64,000 nt of DNA from Bradyrhizobium sp. SSBR45G (GCF_030159255.1 NZ_BSCT01000024.1:1-64000), one strand, 5' to 3'; counted from the stretch's first letter, positions 37,377-46,211 are shown. Translations and numbers: made by a program. The notes: generated from the letters alone by a model not told the origin.

Positions 37377-38372
37377 TCAGCGGCGCCGCGTCCGCGTTGA
37401 TTTGCCTGGCTTCCGCCTGGAGGGACGTGGGGCCTTGCGGGATGCGGTCCGACGGTCATCTGCTGCATCCGGCAACATCTCCGCTGGCCTCGAAGCCCGC
37501 GACCGCACCAGCTCGGCGAACAAAACCGCGGAGCGCGGCTCGGGCTGGTTGCGGCGGACCAGCGTGATTTCGGCCTGCGGGGCGTGGATGAGGGGACGAT
37601 AGACGACGCCGTCGGTCGACACCTGCGCCATCGAGCGCGGCACGATCGACACGCCGATGCCGGTGGCGACGAGGTTGACGACGGAGGTGAGCTGCGGCGC
37701 GACCTGCAGGATCTTGGGCGAGAAGCCGGCGGCCTGGCAGGCCGACACGATGCTGTCGAACAGCGCGCGGCCGTTCGGGCGCGGATACAGGATGAAGGCG
37801 TCGTCGGCGAGCGAGGCCAGCGACACGGATTTTCGTCCCGCCTGCTTGTGGCCGCTCGGCATCGCGACCACCAGCGGCTCGGCGACGGCGCGCTGCGACA
37901 GGAGGTGATCGACCTCGCCAGGTGCTGGACGCAGGAACGCGACATCGAGCCGGCCGGTGGCGAAGCGCTCGAGCAGGAAGCTGGTGGCTTCCTCGATCAG
38001 CTCGACCTCGACGTCCGGATAGGTGGTGCGGAAGTCGCGGATCGCGCCGGTGACGAACGGGTTGAACGAGGCCGAGGCGGTGAAGCCGATCCGCAGCAGC
38101 CCGAGCTCGCCGCGGCCGGCGCGGCGCGCCTTCTGCACGGCAGCCTCGGCCTCCGCCAGCACGGTGCGCGCGCTCGCGATCAGCACGCGTCCGGGCTCGG
38201 TCAAGGTGACGCCGCGCAGGCCGCGCTGGAACAGTGCGAAGCCGATCTCGTTCTCCACCGCCTTGATCTGCCGGCTCAGCGCCGGTTGCGCAATCCGCAG
38301 CCGCGCCGCCGCGCGGGTGAAGCTCGCCTCCTCGGCAACGGCGACGCAGTAGCGGAACAGGCGTAGTTCCAT
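37377..38372 (-). CDS. LysR-family transcriptional regulator
   Basis: A 331-residue LTTR. The N-terminal winged helix is typical: LRLFRYCVAVAEEASFTRAAARLRIAQPALSRQIKAVENEIG (about residues 3-44), with FQRGLRGVTLTEPG as the wing. The effector domain spans about 92-290 (LRIGFTASASFNPFV; GIGVSIVPRSMAQV). The last 40 residues are an Arg/Lys-rich tail not typical of the family, which may reflect readthrough into the adjacent repeat. It is divergent from the CoA-transferase operon, so it probably controls that operon. Confidence 0.92.
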   Translation of the reverse strand: MELRLFRYCVAVAEEASFTRAAARLRIAQPALSRQIKAVENEIGFALFQRGLRGVTLTEPGRVLIASARTVLAEAEAAVQKARRAGRGELGLLRIGFTASASFNPFVTGAIRDFRTTYPDVEVELIEEATSFLLERFATGRLDVAFLRPAPGEVDHLLSQRAVAEPLVVAMPSGHKQAGRKSVSLASLADDAFILYPRPNGRALFDSIVSACQAAGFSPKILQVAPQLTSVVNLVATGIGVSIVPRSMAQVSTDGVVYRPLIHAPQAEITLVRRNQPEPRSAVLFAELVRSRASRPAEMLPDAADDRRTASRKAPRPSRRKPGKSTRTRRR

Positions 38373-38835
38373 TGGGGGACTCCGAAGTAATTAGTCGGTT
38401 GTGTCGGCGTCTTGAAACGTCATGCTGTCGCGTAACGTCTCCGCGCGTCGTCCCGGCGAACGCCGGGACCCATACCGCGTAATCTCGCAGTGAGGCATGC
38501 GGGGAGAGGTCGAGCGTCACAACAACCCCATGTGGTTATGGGTCCCGGCGTTCGCCGGGACAACATCGGAGATTGGCGCGCGAGCCGGGCCGTTATCATT
38601 CGCCTGCATGCCTCCACCGGCGAGACCCATACCTCCAGGGTATGGAGAGGCTATCAATTATATATTGGACGGCAAGACCGGATCGGGCGCAGGGTCCGCC
38701 CCACAAAACAACCTGTCCGGGAGGAGACGGACCAAGCCGCACAAAGCGGGGGGGCGGGGCCATGTCGTATCGCGTTGCGGCATGGCCTTCCCCGCGCGGT
38801 GCCGCTCGCCGTCACCCCGTTGCGGTGGTCGTGCC
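38373..38835. other. LysR/CoA-transferase intergenic region
   Basis: The divergent promoter region. It holds an inverted repeat pair (38449-38562, annotated separately). A TAATTAG-containing AT patch lies at 38386-38393 near the LysR start, and an AT patch (tatcaattatatattgg) at 38650-38666 may be part of a promoter for the CoA-transferase gene. The frame of the CoA-transferase is open upstream through here but is not coding-like. Confidence 0.4.
38449..38562. repeat. Inverted pair of palindromic GC-rich repeats
   Basis: gtcccggcgaacgccgggac (38450-38469) and its reverse complement gtcccggcgttcgccgggac (38542-38561) flank about 70 bases, extended by matching ccata/tatgg edges. Each arm is itself a near palindrome. 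Such repeats are widely dispersed in rhizobial genomes (BIME/RPE-like) and may fold in RNA. Confidence 0.6.
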
Positions 38836-39975
38836 ATGAAGCCCCTGAAAGACATTCTGGTCGTCGCCTTCGAGCAGGCGGTTGCTGCGCCCTATTGCAC
38901 GTCGCGGCTCGCCGATGCCGGTGCGCGGGTGATCAAGATCGAGCGCGCCGAAGGCGATTTCGCGCGGGGCTATGATGCGTCGGTCGGCGGACTGTCGAGC
39001 TATTTCGTCTGGCTCAATCGCGGCAAGCAGAGCCTGGTCGCGGACATCAAGAACGCCGATGATGCCGCGCTGCTGCACCGGATCATCGCGCGTGCCGACG
39101 TCGTCGTGCAGAACCTCGCGCCGGGCGCGGCGGCGCGCGCCGGCTTCGGCTCCGACGCGCTGCGCGCAAGCCATCCGCGCCTGATCACGGTCGACATTTC
39201 CGGCTACGGCGCCGGCAACGCCTATGCCGACATGAAGGCCTATGACCTGCTGGTGCAGGCCGAGAGCGGGCTCGCCAGCATCACCGGACATCCGGCCGGC
39301 CCCGGCCGGGTCGGCGTCTCCGTGTGCGACATCGCCTGCGGCATGGCCGCGCATGCCGCCGTGCTGGAAGCGCTGATCGCGCGGGGACAGACGGGCCGGG
39401 GCAGCGCGATCGAGACCGATCTGTTCGCCGGCATGGCCGACTGGATGAACGTGCCGCTGTTGTATGTCGAGGGCACCGGCCAGGCGCCGCAGCGCATGGG
39501 CCTCGCGCATCCCTCGATCTGTCCCTATGGCGCGTTCGCGACGTCGGACGGATCGCAGGTGCTGATCTCGATCCAGAACGAGCGCGAGTGGCGCAATTTC
39601 TGCCGAATTGTGATGACCGAGCCGGAGCTGCCAGATCATCCCGACTACGCTTCCAACAACGCCCGCGTCGCCAACCGCGCCGAGGTCGACGGCCACGTCG
39701 CTTCGGTGTTCGCGTCGATGACCCGCGATCAGGCGGCGTCGAAGCTGCGCGAGGCCGGCACGGCCTATGGCTTCGTCAACGGCGTCGCCGAGCTCGCGCA
39801 GCATCCGGCGCTGCGGCGGATCGCCATCGAGACCCCGAGCGGCACAGCTTCGATCATCGCGCCGCCGGCGCTGCGCGACGGCGCCATGCCGGCGCTTGGC
39901 CGCGTGCCCGGGATCGGCGAGCACAGCGCCGCGATCCGGGCCGAGTTTGCCGGGCAACACCAACCTGCAGAGTGA
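38836..39975 (+). CDS. Class III CoA-transferase (CaiB/BaiF family)
   Basis: A 379-residue family III CoA-transferase that moves CoA between carboxylic acids. The nucleophilic Asp137 lies in AYDLLVQAESGLASITG, the family's active-site motif. The N-terminal segment FEQAVAAPYCTSRLADAGARVIKIE and the central PSICPYGAFATSDG are also typical. The ATG at 38836 is chosen because the family starts there (LKDILVVAFEQ); the 113 upstream codons are not coding-like. It heads a five-gene plus-strand set, so a small organic acid is activated as its CoA ester in this pathway. Confidence 0.9.
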   Translation: MKPLKDILVVAFEQAVAAPYCTSRLADAGARVIKIERAEGDFARGYDASVGGLSSYFVWLNRGKQSLVADIKNADDAALLHRIIARADVVVQNLAPGAAARAGFGSDALRASHPRLITVDISGYGAGNAYADMKAYDLLVQAESGLASITGHPAGPGRVGVSVCDIACGMAAHAAVLEALIARGQTGRGSAIETDLFAGMADWMNVPLLYVEGTGQAPQRMGLAHPSICPYGAFATSDGSQVLISIQNEREWRNFCRIVMTEPELPDHPDYASNNARVANRAEVDGHVASVFASMTRDQAASKLREAGTAYGFVNGVAELAQHPALRRIAIETPSGTASIIAPPALRDGAMPALGRVPGIGEHSAAIRAEFAGQHQPAE

Positions 39976-40013
39976 CGTTCGAAAGTTCACAGAGACCTCG
40001 AGGGAGACTCGCC

Positions 40014-41225
40014 ATGAGACCAACCATCGCCGCCTGCGTGACGGCACTCGCCGCCGCCACGATGTTGCTGACGACGCCGGCCCGCGCCGACGACAAGCCA
40101 TTCCGGATCCTGGTCATCGACGACCTCACCGGCATCTATCAGGGCAATGGCGGCCCGAACACGGTGCTCGCCACGACGATGGCGGCGGAGGATTTCGGCG
40201 GCAAAGTGCTGGGCCGCAAGATCGAGGTGCTCTCGGTCAACCACCAGAACAAGCCTGACATCGCAGCCTCGCTGGCCGGTCGCTACATCGATCAGGAGGG
40301 CGTCAGCGCGCTGGTGCTCGGCGGCTCGAGCTCGGCCGGCCTCGCCGCGCAGGCGATCGCCAAGCAGCGCGGCATCACCACTTTGGTGACCGGCGGCTAC
40401 GCCTCCAACTTCTCCGGCGACCAGTGCTCGCCCTACGGCACGCAATGGGCGCCGTCGACGGACGCGTTGTCCAACGCCGTCGCCAAGGGCCTGGTCGATG
40501 CCGGCGCCAGGAAATGGTTCTTCATCACCGCCGACTACGTGTTCGGCAAATCGCTCTCCGCCGATGCCTCCAAGGCGGTGGTTGCCGCTGGCGGCTCGGT
40601 GGTCGGCGAGGCCAAGCATCCGCTGGATTCGCCCGACATGGCCTCGCAGATCCTGCAGGCGCAGGGCTCCGGCGCCGACATCGTCGCGCTCGCCAATGCC
40701 GGTCCCGATCTCGTGACCACGATCAAGCAGGCGCGCGAGTTCGGCATGGGCGGCAAGCTCGCGGCGATGCTGGTGTTCACCAACAACGTCGTGTCGATGG
40801 GGCTCGATGTCGCGCAGGGCATGAAATTCCCGGTCGCGTTCTACTGGGACCAGAACGACGCATCGCGCGCCTGGGGCCAGCGCTTCATGGCCCGCAACGG
40901 CAAGCAGGTGCCGACCATGGGCCACGCGCTCGCTTACGTCGCCACCCAGCACTATTTGAAGTCCGTGCAGAAGGCCGGCACCGACGAGGCCAAGACGATC
41001 GCGAAGACCATTCGCGAGGTCGCGATCGACAATGCCATGATCTCCAATGCCAAGATCCAGGCCAACGGCCGCGTGGTGATGGACCTGATGATCGCGGAGG
41101 TGAAGACGCCGAAGGAGTCCAAGGACCCGGCGGCCGATCTGTACAAGATCCTCTACACCATCCCCGGCGGCAGCCTGTTCACGCCGGCCGAGAAGAGCGG
41201 CTGCCCGTCGCTGCTGTCGGAGTAA
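40014..41225 (+). CDS. ABC transporter substrate-binding protein (branched-chain amino acid type)
   Basis: A 403-residue periplasmic protein of the Peripla_BP_6 (LivJ-like) family. A Sec signal peptide (about 1-25, ending ARADDKPF) is followed by FRILVIDDLTGIYQGNGGPN and the family's IALVLGGSSSAGLAAQAIAKQ-type region. Such proteins bind amino acids, amides, aromatic acids or short acids. There is no permease or ATPase of this class nearby, so it must share a distant transporter or act as a sensor. A GAGGGAG site lies upstream. It is followed after nine bases by a GST gene. Confidence 0.88.
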   Translation: MRPTIAACVTALAAATMLLTTPARADDKPFRILVIDDLTGIYQGNGGPNTVLATTMAAEDFGGKVLGRKIEVLSVNHQNKPDIAASLAGRYIDQEGVSALVLGGSSSAGLAAQAIAKQRGITTLVTGGYASNFSGDQCSPYGTQWAPSTDALSNAVAKGLVDAGARKWFFITADYVFGKSLSADASKAVVAAGGSVVGEAKHPLDSPDMASQILQAQGSGADIVALANAGPDLVTTIKQAREFGMGGKLAAMLVFTNNVVSMGLDVAQGMKFPVAFYWDQNDASRAWGQRFMARNGKQVPTMGHALAYVATQHYLKSVQKAGTDEAKTIAKTIREVAIDNAMISNAKIQANGRVVMDLMIAEVKTPKESKDPAADLYKILYTIPGGSLFTPAEKSGCPSLLSE

Positions 41226-41234
41226 GGAGCGGTC

Positions 41235-41831
41235 ATGCGCATTCTCACCAACACCACCAGCCCCTATGCGCGGATCGCGCGCATCGCGCTCGCCGAGAAG
41301 GGGTTCGATCTCGGCGGCACCGAGGTCGTCAACCCCTGGGTCGACGATGCCGACCTGCTCCGGCTCAATCCGGCCTCACGCGTGCCGACGCTCGAGCTCG
41401 ACTCCGGCATTCCGCTGACCGAGAGCCTGCTGATCGTCACCTGGCTTGAGCGCAAGGTGCCGAGCCCGTCGCTGCTCGATGGCGATCTCGACCGCATCAT
41501 CTCGCGGGCAGGCGCCGCGATGGGCGTGATCGACGCGATGGTCCACATCATGATCGGCGTGATGCAGATGGACCCGAACTGGGGCGAGACCCGCGTCGGG
41601 CTGAAGCGGCGGCGGACCATCATTTCCGGCCTCCGCTCGCTGGAGCAGGATCCGCCAGTGTATGGCGGCGGCACGCCGGATCTCTCAGTGATCCTCGCCG
41701 TGGTTGCTGTGGACTATGTGCGGTTGCGCTTCCCGGACGCGCCGTGGCGTGAGCCGACGCCAAAACTTGACGCGCTGCGCGAGGTGGTCGCGGCGCGGCC
41801 GGCCTTCGCAGCGACGCTGCCTTACGTCTGA
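41235..41831 (+). CDS. Glutathione S-transferase family protein
   Basis: A 198-residue protein with the GST fold. The thioredoxin-like domain starts TNTTSPYARIARIALAEKGF, with the SRVPTLELDSG glutathione-binding turn and the LTESLLIVTWLE segment, then an all-helical C-terminal domain. GSTs in catabolic operons can be dehalogenases, isomerases or ether-cleaving enzymes. The substrate is not evident. It lies between the binding-protein gene and the SDR gene with short spacers, so it is co-transcribed. Confidence 0.88.
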   Translation: MRILTNTTSPYARIARIALAEKGFDLGGTEVVNPWVDDADLLRLNPASRVPTLELDSGIPLTESLLIVTWLERKVPSPSLLDGDLDRIISRAGAAMGVIDAMVHIMIGVMQMDPNWGETRVGLKRRRTIISGLRSLEQDPPVYGGGTPDLSVILAVVAVDYVRLRFPDAPWREPTPKLDALREVVAARPAFAATLPYV

Positions 41832-41842
41832 AGGAGAGAGAC

Positions 41843-42601
41843 ATGACGCAAGCCAATCTGCTCGACGGCCGCACCATCGTCATCACCGGTGCCGCGACCG
41901 GCATCGGCCAGGCCTTCGCCGCCGGCTGCGCGGCGCACGGCGCCAACGTTGTCGTCGCGGACATGAACGCGGCCGATGAGACTGTCGCCCTGGTGGAGCG
42001 CGCCGGCGGCCGCGCGCTGCCCGTCCGCGTCGATGTCGCCGATGACAGCTCGGTGCGCGACATGGCGGCGGCGGCGATGAAGGCGTTCGGCCGCATCGAC
42101 GGGCTGATCACCAACGCGGCCTATTTTCGCGAGGTCAAGCTGACGCCGTTCGAGGAGCTCGATCCCGCGGTGTGGGACCGCATCTTTGCCGTCAACGTCA
42201 AGGGGGTGTGGCACTGCTGCAAGGCGGTGGCGCCGGCCATGCGCGCGCAGAAGTCGGGCAGCATCGTCAACATCGCCTCGGTGGTCGCCGTCGCCGGCCA
42301 GCCCGGCTATCTGCATTATGTCGCGACCAAGGGGGCGGTGCTGGCGATGACCAAGGGCCTCGCCAAGGAAATGGGCCCGAACGGCGTGCGCGTCAACGTC
42401 ATCGCGCCTGGCTTCGTCATCACCGATGCGACGCGCAACCGTCCGGTCGAATGGCAGCAGAGCTTTCTGAAGGCACGCGCCCTGTCGCGCGAGCAGAGGC
42501 CGGACGATCTCGTCGGCACAGCGCTCTATCTGCTGTCCGACCTCGCCGGCTTCGTCTCCGGGCAGACCATCGTCGTCGACGGCGGCCACATCATGCACTG
42601 A
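41843..42601 (+). CDS. Short-chain dehydrogenase/reductase
   Basis: A 252-residue classical SDR. The motifs are TGAATGIG for NAD(P) binding, TNAAYF, a catalytic Ser in VNIASVV, YVATK, and GFVSGQTIVVDGGHIMH at the C-terminus. Its strong GAAGGAGAG site is just upstream of the ATG. It should oxidise or reduce an alcohol or keto intermediate of the CoA-transferase pathway. Sequence alone does not identify the substrate. Confidence 0.9.
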   Translation: MTQANLLDGRTIVITGAATGIGQAFAAGCAAHGANVVVADMNAADETVALVERAGGRALPVRVDVADDSSVRDMAAAAMKAFGRIDGLITNAAYFREVKLTPFEELDPAVWDRIFAVNVKGVWHCCKAVAPAMRAQKSGSIVNIASVVAVAGQPGYLHYVATKGAVLAMTKGLAKEMGPNGVRVNVIAPGFVITDATRNRPVEWQQSFLKARALSREQRPDDLVGTALYLLSDLAGFVSGQTIVVDGGHIMH

Positions 42602-42644
42602 CGATCACGACAACAAGCAAAGCCAAGGGAAGGGAAGCGCAGCG

Positions 42645-43571
42645 ATGACCGAGCTGATCCTGCATCACTACGAGCTCTCGACGTTCTCGGAGAAGATCCG
42701 CGTGGCCTTCGGGCTGAAGAAGCTGGCGTGGCGCTCGGTCGATACGTCGCCGGCGCCGCCGCGGCCGCTGCTGATGCCGCTGACCGGCGGCTACCGGCGC
42801 ATTCCGGTGCTGCAGGTCGGGGCCGACATCTATTGCGACACCAACATCATCCTGCCGGCGCTGCAGCGGCTGCATCCCGAGCCGACGTTCTATCCCGCCG
42901 GCAGCGAAGGGGTGGCGCGCGGACTGTCGTTCGCCTGGGAGCGTGCGATGTGGATTCCGACCATCGGCGTGATCTCGCATTTCATCGGCGACATGTTCCC
43001 GGCTGAGTTCATCAGGGATCGCAAGGAGGGTTATCTCGGCATCGACATCAGCAAGGCCGCGATGGCGCCGAGCCTGCCGCTGCATCTGCAGCATTTGCAT
43101 GCGCAATATGCCTGGCTGAAGACCGCGCTCGTCGATCACAGGCCCTTCATCTTCGGCAATGCGCCGAGTGCGCTCGATCTGACCTGCTATCAGACCACGT
43201 TTTTGATGCGCAAGAACTGCCCGCCTGAGGTCGACAAGCTCGCGGGCCTGACGCCGCTGGTCGGCTGGTACGATCGCGTCGCCGCGCTCGGTCATGGCGC
43301 GCCGCAGCCGATGAGCGCGGAGGAGGCGTTTGCCGTGGCGAAGGCCGCGAGCCCGACGGCGCCGTCGCATCTGCCGGCTGATGGCGATCCGTCGGGGCTG
43401 CGCGCGGGCCAGAAGGTGACGGTGACGCCGGATGACAACGCGCGCGTTCCGGTCTCCGGCACCCTGGTTGCCGCCGATGCGAACGAAATCGTGATCCACC
43501 ACAGGGACCAACACGCCGGCGATCTCCACATCCACTTCCCGCGTCTGGGCTTCGATGTGGTGGCGGCGTGA
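42645..43571 (+). CDS. GST-family protein with a C-terminal beta-rich extension
   Basis: A 308-residue protein. Residues 1-80 are a GST N-terminal domain (ILHHYELSTFSEKIRVAFGLKK; GGYRRIPVLQVG; DTNIILPALQ) and about 95-225 the helical C-terminal domain. The last 60 residues (GLRAGQKVTVTPDD...DLHIHFPRLGFDV) look like a small beta barrel rather than part of a normal GST. A strong GAAGGGAAG site precedes the ATG. It is the last gene of the CoA-transferase set. Confidence 0.85.
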   Translation: MTELILHHYELSTFSEKIRVAFGLKKLAWRSVDTSPAPPRPLLMPLTGGYRRIPVLQVGADIYCDTNIILPALQRLHPEPTFYPAGSEGVARGLSFAWERAMWIPTIGVISHFIGDMFPAEFIRDRKEGYLGIDISKAAMAPSLPLHLQHLHAQYAWLKTALVDHRPFIFGNAPSALDLTCYQTTFLMRKNCPPEVDKLAGLTPLVGWYDRVAALGHGAPQPMSAEEAFAVAKAASPTAPSHLPADGDPSGLRAGQKVTVTPDDNARVPVSGTLVAADANEIVIHHRDQHAGDLHIHFPRLGFDVVAA

Positions 43572-43871
43572 TGATCGAGGTTTGAGCTCTTGTATTGCGG
43601 CGCGCTCAGCGCACCGGGTCGCACCCGAAGCAGGGCAATTGCATACGAAGAATATGGCGGTGGCGACAGGCATTGCCGTCAATGAGTTGCGCCGTCATGC
43701 CCGGGCTTGTCCCGGGCATCCACGTCGTTTTCCGGATGCCGACCGACGTGGATGGCCGGGACGGGCCCGGCCATGACGATGTGGAAAGAGACGAATACGA
43801 GACTTCGACTGCGGTGGCCGAGGAAGCGACGATCACCACGTCAAGACCAATGATCATCAAGGGAGAAGCAC
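43572..43871. other. Intergenic region containing a dispersed repeat
   Basis: Separates the GST gene from the SnoaL-like gene. Apart from the inverted repeat at 43693-43778 there is nothing I would annotate; the AAGGGAGAAG at its end is the ribosome binding site of the next gene. Confidence 0.4.
43693..43778. repeat. Dispersed rhizobial inverted repeat
   Basis: The left arm cgtcatgcccgggcttgtcc (from 43693, continuing through ccacgtcg) and the right arm beginning cgacgtggatggccgggacg (43744) are imperfect reverse complements around about 17 bases. The form CGTCATG-CCGGGCTTGTCCCGG-CATCCACGT is one that I recognise as widely dispersed in rhizobial intergenic DNA. It may form a cruciform or RNA hairpin and terminate the upstream operon. 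Confidence 0.6.
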
Positions 43872-44288
43872 ATGACATCCGAGACCAACAAGCAGATCTG
43901 CCGCGACTACTTCAAGGCGTTCCTGGCCCGCGATGCGGCGTGGATGGAGAAGCATGTGGCGAAGAGCTTCGTGCGCCACGATCCCGGGCTCGATTTCGAG
44001 GTGCGCGGGCCGGAGGGCGTGCTGCAGCTGCATGATGCGCTGATGCCGGCCTTTCCCGACATGAAGCTCGATCTCGAAGATCTCGTCGCCGAAGGCGACA
44101 AGGTGCTGGTGCGGCTGGTGATCCGCGCCACGCATGCCGGCCCGTTCGGCGCGATGGCGCCGACCGGCAAGCCGATCCGGGTCGCGGTGCTCGACCTGTT
44201 CCAGATCCGCGACGGCGTGCTGGTCGAGCACTGGGCGCAGCTCGACAATCTCGGCATGCTGAAGCAGCTCGGGGCGCTGGCGGCCTGA
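43872..44288 (+). CDS. SnoaL-like / ester cyclase family protein
   Basis: A 138-residue protein of the NTF2-like SnoaL superfamily. The YFKAFLARDAAWMEKHVAKSFVRHDPG opening, the LHDALMPAFPDMKLDLEDLVAEGDKVLVRLVIRATHAG core and the DLFQIRDGVLVEHWAQLD strand are typical. Members bind small hydrophobic molecules and some are polyketide cyclases or isomerases. The specific function is unknown. It has a good GGGAGAAG site, stands alone, and is convergent with the class II aldolase gene. Confidence 0.85.
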   Translation: MTSETNKQICRDYFKAFLARDAAWMEKHVAKSFVRHDPGLDFEVRGPEGVLQLHDALMPAFPDMKLDLEDLVAEGDKVLVRLVIRATHAGPFGAMAPTGKPIRVAVLDLFQIRDGVLVEHWAQLDNLGMLKQLGALAA

Positions 44289-44301
44289 CTGCGCGCTGAC
44301 G

Positions 44302-45327
44302 CTACGGGCGGCTGGCGGTCAGTTGCTGCCGGTAGCGTTCGGCGTCCCAGTTGAGCAGCAGCTGCTCGTGGGCGCCCGAGAGGTAGCTGATCTCGGCCGA
44401 GAGCGGCAGGCGGCTGGTCACCAGCGCGAGGCAGCTCAGCATCGCCTCGGCGCCGGGGCTGGCATCTTTGCGGATGATGGCGCCGAGTCCCGGCACGAGC
44501 GCTGCGACGGGCGCGGGCAGGCCGTTTGCTTCGGCGCGCGCGAGCATCGTCGTGAGGCCCTCGCGGCCGTCGACGGTGGGCAAGCCCGGGCCGAGGAAGA
44601 CGACGTGATCCGGATACAGCGAGCCGCCGGTCGCGATGGCGCGGCTGTAGGGATCGGTGGCGATGCCGTGGCATTCGGCATCCCCGGGCAGGCGATAATC
44701 GGTGCCGGCACACAGACGGCGCAAGGCCGCTTCGTCGGCCGCGGGCATCGCGCGCACCGGCAGCGCCAGCCGGGTCTCGACATCATGCACCAGCGCTTCC
44801 GCCTGATCGCAGGTCTCGGCGCCGACGACGAGGCCGTGATTGCCGAGGATCAGCACGTCGACGGTTTCTCGCGCGACGATCTCGTTCACCGCGCGCGCCA
44901 GCGGCAGTCCGGGATGGACGTAGTCGAGATGACGCCAGGCGAGCCCGGCAAGCCGCTCCGCAAAGGCGTCACGGGAGTCGCGGCGCGCCGCCCAGGCGAT
45001 GGTGTTGACGGCGTGGACGTGCAGCACCACCCGGTGTGGCAGCAGCGCATGCAGCGAGGTCTCGATCGAGGCGCGCAACGGGCCGGGCCTCGCCAGCGGA
45101 ATGCGCTCGTCGTCGTCAGCCAGCGCCTCGCGCGCCGCCGGCAGCAGCACCGGCACGAAGATGTCCTTGTCATTGGCATCGGAGAGCCAGGTGCCGGAGG
45201 CCTTCACCCAGAGAACATCATCGTCCTTGACCGATGAGTTGCCGCCGGCGCCCTGCACCAGCAGCATGTTGCGGCCGACGCGCGCCGACATTTCGCGCAA
45301 CGCATGAAGATCTCCGGGCTCGCGCAT
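44302..45327 (-). CDS. Class II aldolase/adducin-family protein (sugar phosphate aldolase or epimerase)
   Basis: A 341-residue class II aldolase-family protein, larger than the FucA/AraD norm (about 215-260) because of a C-terminal extension of about 130 residues. The metal-binding His residues are in VVLHVHAVNT and LGNHGLVVG; QGAGGNSSVKDDDVLWVKASGT is the substrate-phosphate region. The ATG at 45327 has a GAGGAG site and overlaps the end of the HAD gene slightly upstream; the frame is open beyond it without sense. It ends the kinase-HAD-aldolase operon and probably cleaves or epimerises the kinase product. Confidence 0.85.
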   Translation of the reverse strand: MREPGDLHALREMSARVGRNMLLVQGAGGNSSVKDDDVLWVKASGTWLSDANDKDIFVPVLLPAAREALADDDERIPLARPGPLRASIETSLHALLPHRVVLHVHAVNTIAWAARRDSRDAFAERLAGLAWRHLDYVHPGLPLARAVNEIVARETVDVLILGNHGLVVGAETCDQAEALVHDVETRLALPVRAMPAADEAALRRLCAGTDYRLPGDAECHGIATDPYSRAIATGGSLYPDHVVFLGPGLPTVDGREGLTTMLARAEANGLPAPVAALVPGLGAIIRKDASPGAEAMLSCLALVTSRLPLSAEISYLSGAHEQLLLNWDAERYRQQLTASRP

Positions 45328-45341
45328 CTCGCCGCTCCTCG

Positions 45342-46211
45342 TCACCAGCCCAACTGCTGCATCGTCCAGGTCGGCATGCGGCCAGCGGAGGCCGCGAGCT
45401 TGCGCGTCGCGGCCGCGAGGTCCGGCGCGCCGGCCAATGTCGTGCGATGAACGCCATCGGCGAGCAGCAGGGTCTGCAAGCCCGCGGCACGAGCACCGGC
45501 AACGTCGTGGTCGAGCGAGTCGCCGATCATCAGCACGCGGTGCGGATCGGGATTGCCGAGCAGCGTTAGCGCCGCGGCGAAGATCGGCTGATGCGGCTTG
45601 CCGACGAAGGTCACCGCGCCGCCGAGCCACTCATAGGCGCGGGCCAGCGTGCCGGGCGCGGGGACTAGGCCAGTCGCGCCGAACATCATCAGGTCGGGAT
45701 TGGCGCAGATCATCGGCACCCGCCGCGCCGCTGCGCGCGTGAACTGGTCGCGCCAGAGGTCGGGCTCGGCGAGATTGTCATCGAGCCCGCCGAGCAGGAT
45801 GAAATCGGCATCGCGGGTGTCGGTCACGATGACGAGGTCGAGCCCGTCGACCAGCGAGCAGTCACCGCCCCTGGTGATCAGGAAGCAGGCATTGCCGCAA
45901 TCGGTGAAGGGCGCGCGCGTCCGGTCGCGCAAGCCGGTCCAGGTCACTTCGCCCGAGGTGAGAATGCCGTCATAGGCCGAGCGCGGCAGGCCGAGCCGGC
46001 CCAGACGCTCGGCGTTGGGGCCGGCGCGCTTGCCGGAGTTCGACAGCACGAGGATGTGCTTGCCGGCCTCGCCCAGCCTGACGACGCAATCCTGCGCCGC
46101 TGGAAACACGTTGCGGCCGTCATGCAAGGTGCCCCATTGGTCGAGCAGCACGTGATCGAACCGGTCGGCGATGGCGGAGAGGCCGCCGATCTCACAGGCT
46201 GCGGCGGTCAT
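45342..46211 (-). CDS. HAD-superfamily class IIA phosphatase-like protein
   Basis: A 289-residue HAD hydrolase resembling the TIGR01459 subfamily. Motif I is VLLDQWGTLHDG, where the usual second Asp is Trp (D-Q-W-G-T). Motif II is LVLSNSGKRAG, motif III lies near VGKPHQPIF, and motif IV is MIGDSLDHDVAGARAAG. Such enzymes act on phosphosugars or nucleotide-like phosphates, possibly as detoxifying phosphatases. Its start overlaps the kinase stop by four bases (46208-46211), showing tight coupling in one operon. Confidence 0.88.
   Translation of the reverse strand: MTAAACEIGGLSAIADRFDHVLLDQWGTLHDGRNVFPAAQDCVVRLGEAGKHILVLSNSGKRAGPNAERLGRLGLPRSAYDGILTSGEVTWTGLRDRTRAPFTDCGNACFLITRGGDCSLVDGLDLVIVTDTRDADFILLGGLDDNLAEPDLWRDQFTRAAARRVPMICANPDLMMFGATGLVPAPGTLARAYEWLGGAVTFVGKPHQPIFAAALTLLGNPDPHRVLMIGDSLDHDVAGARAAGLQTLLLADGVHRTTLAGAPDLAAATRKLAASAGRMPTWTMQQLGW

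Noticed and set aside
38836..43571. The CoA-transferase/GST/SDR set as a lignin beta-aryl-ether (Lig) pathway
   Set aside because: The GST and SDR families match only in general terms. I see no motif similarity to LigE/LigF that would support this over other catabolic pathways.
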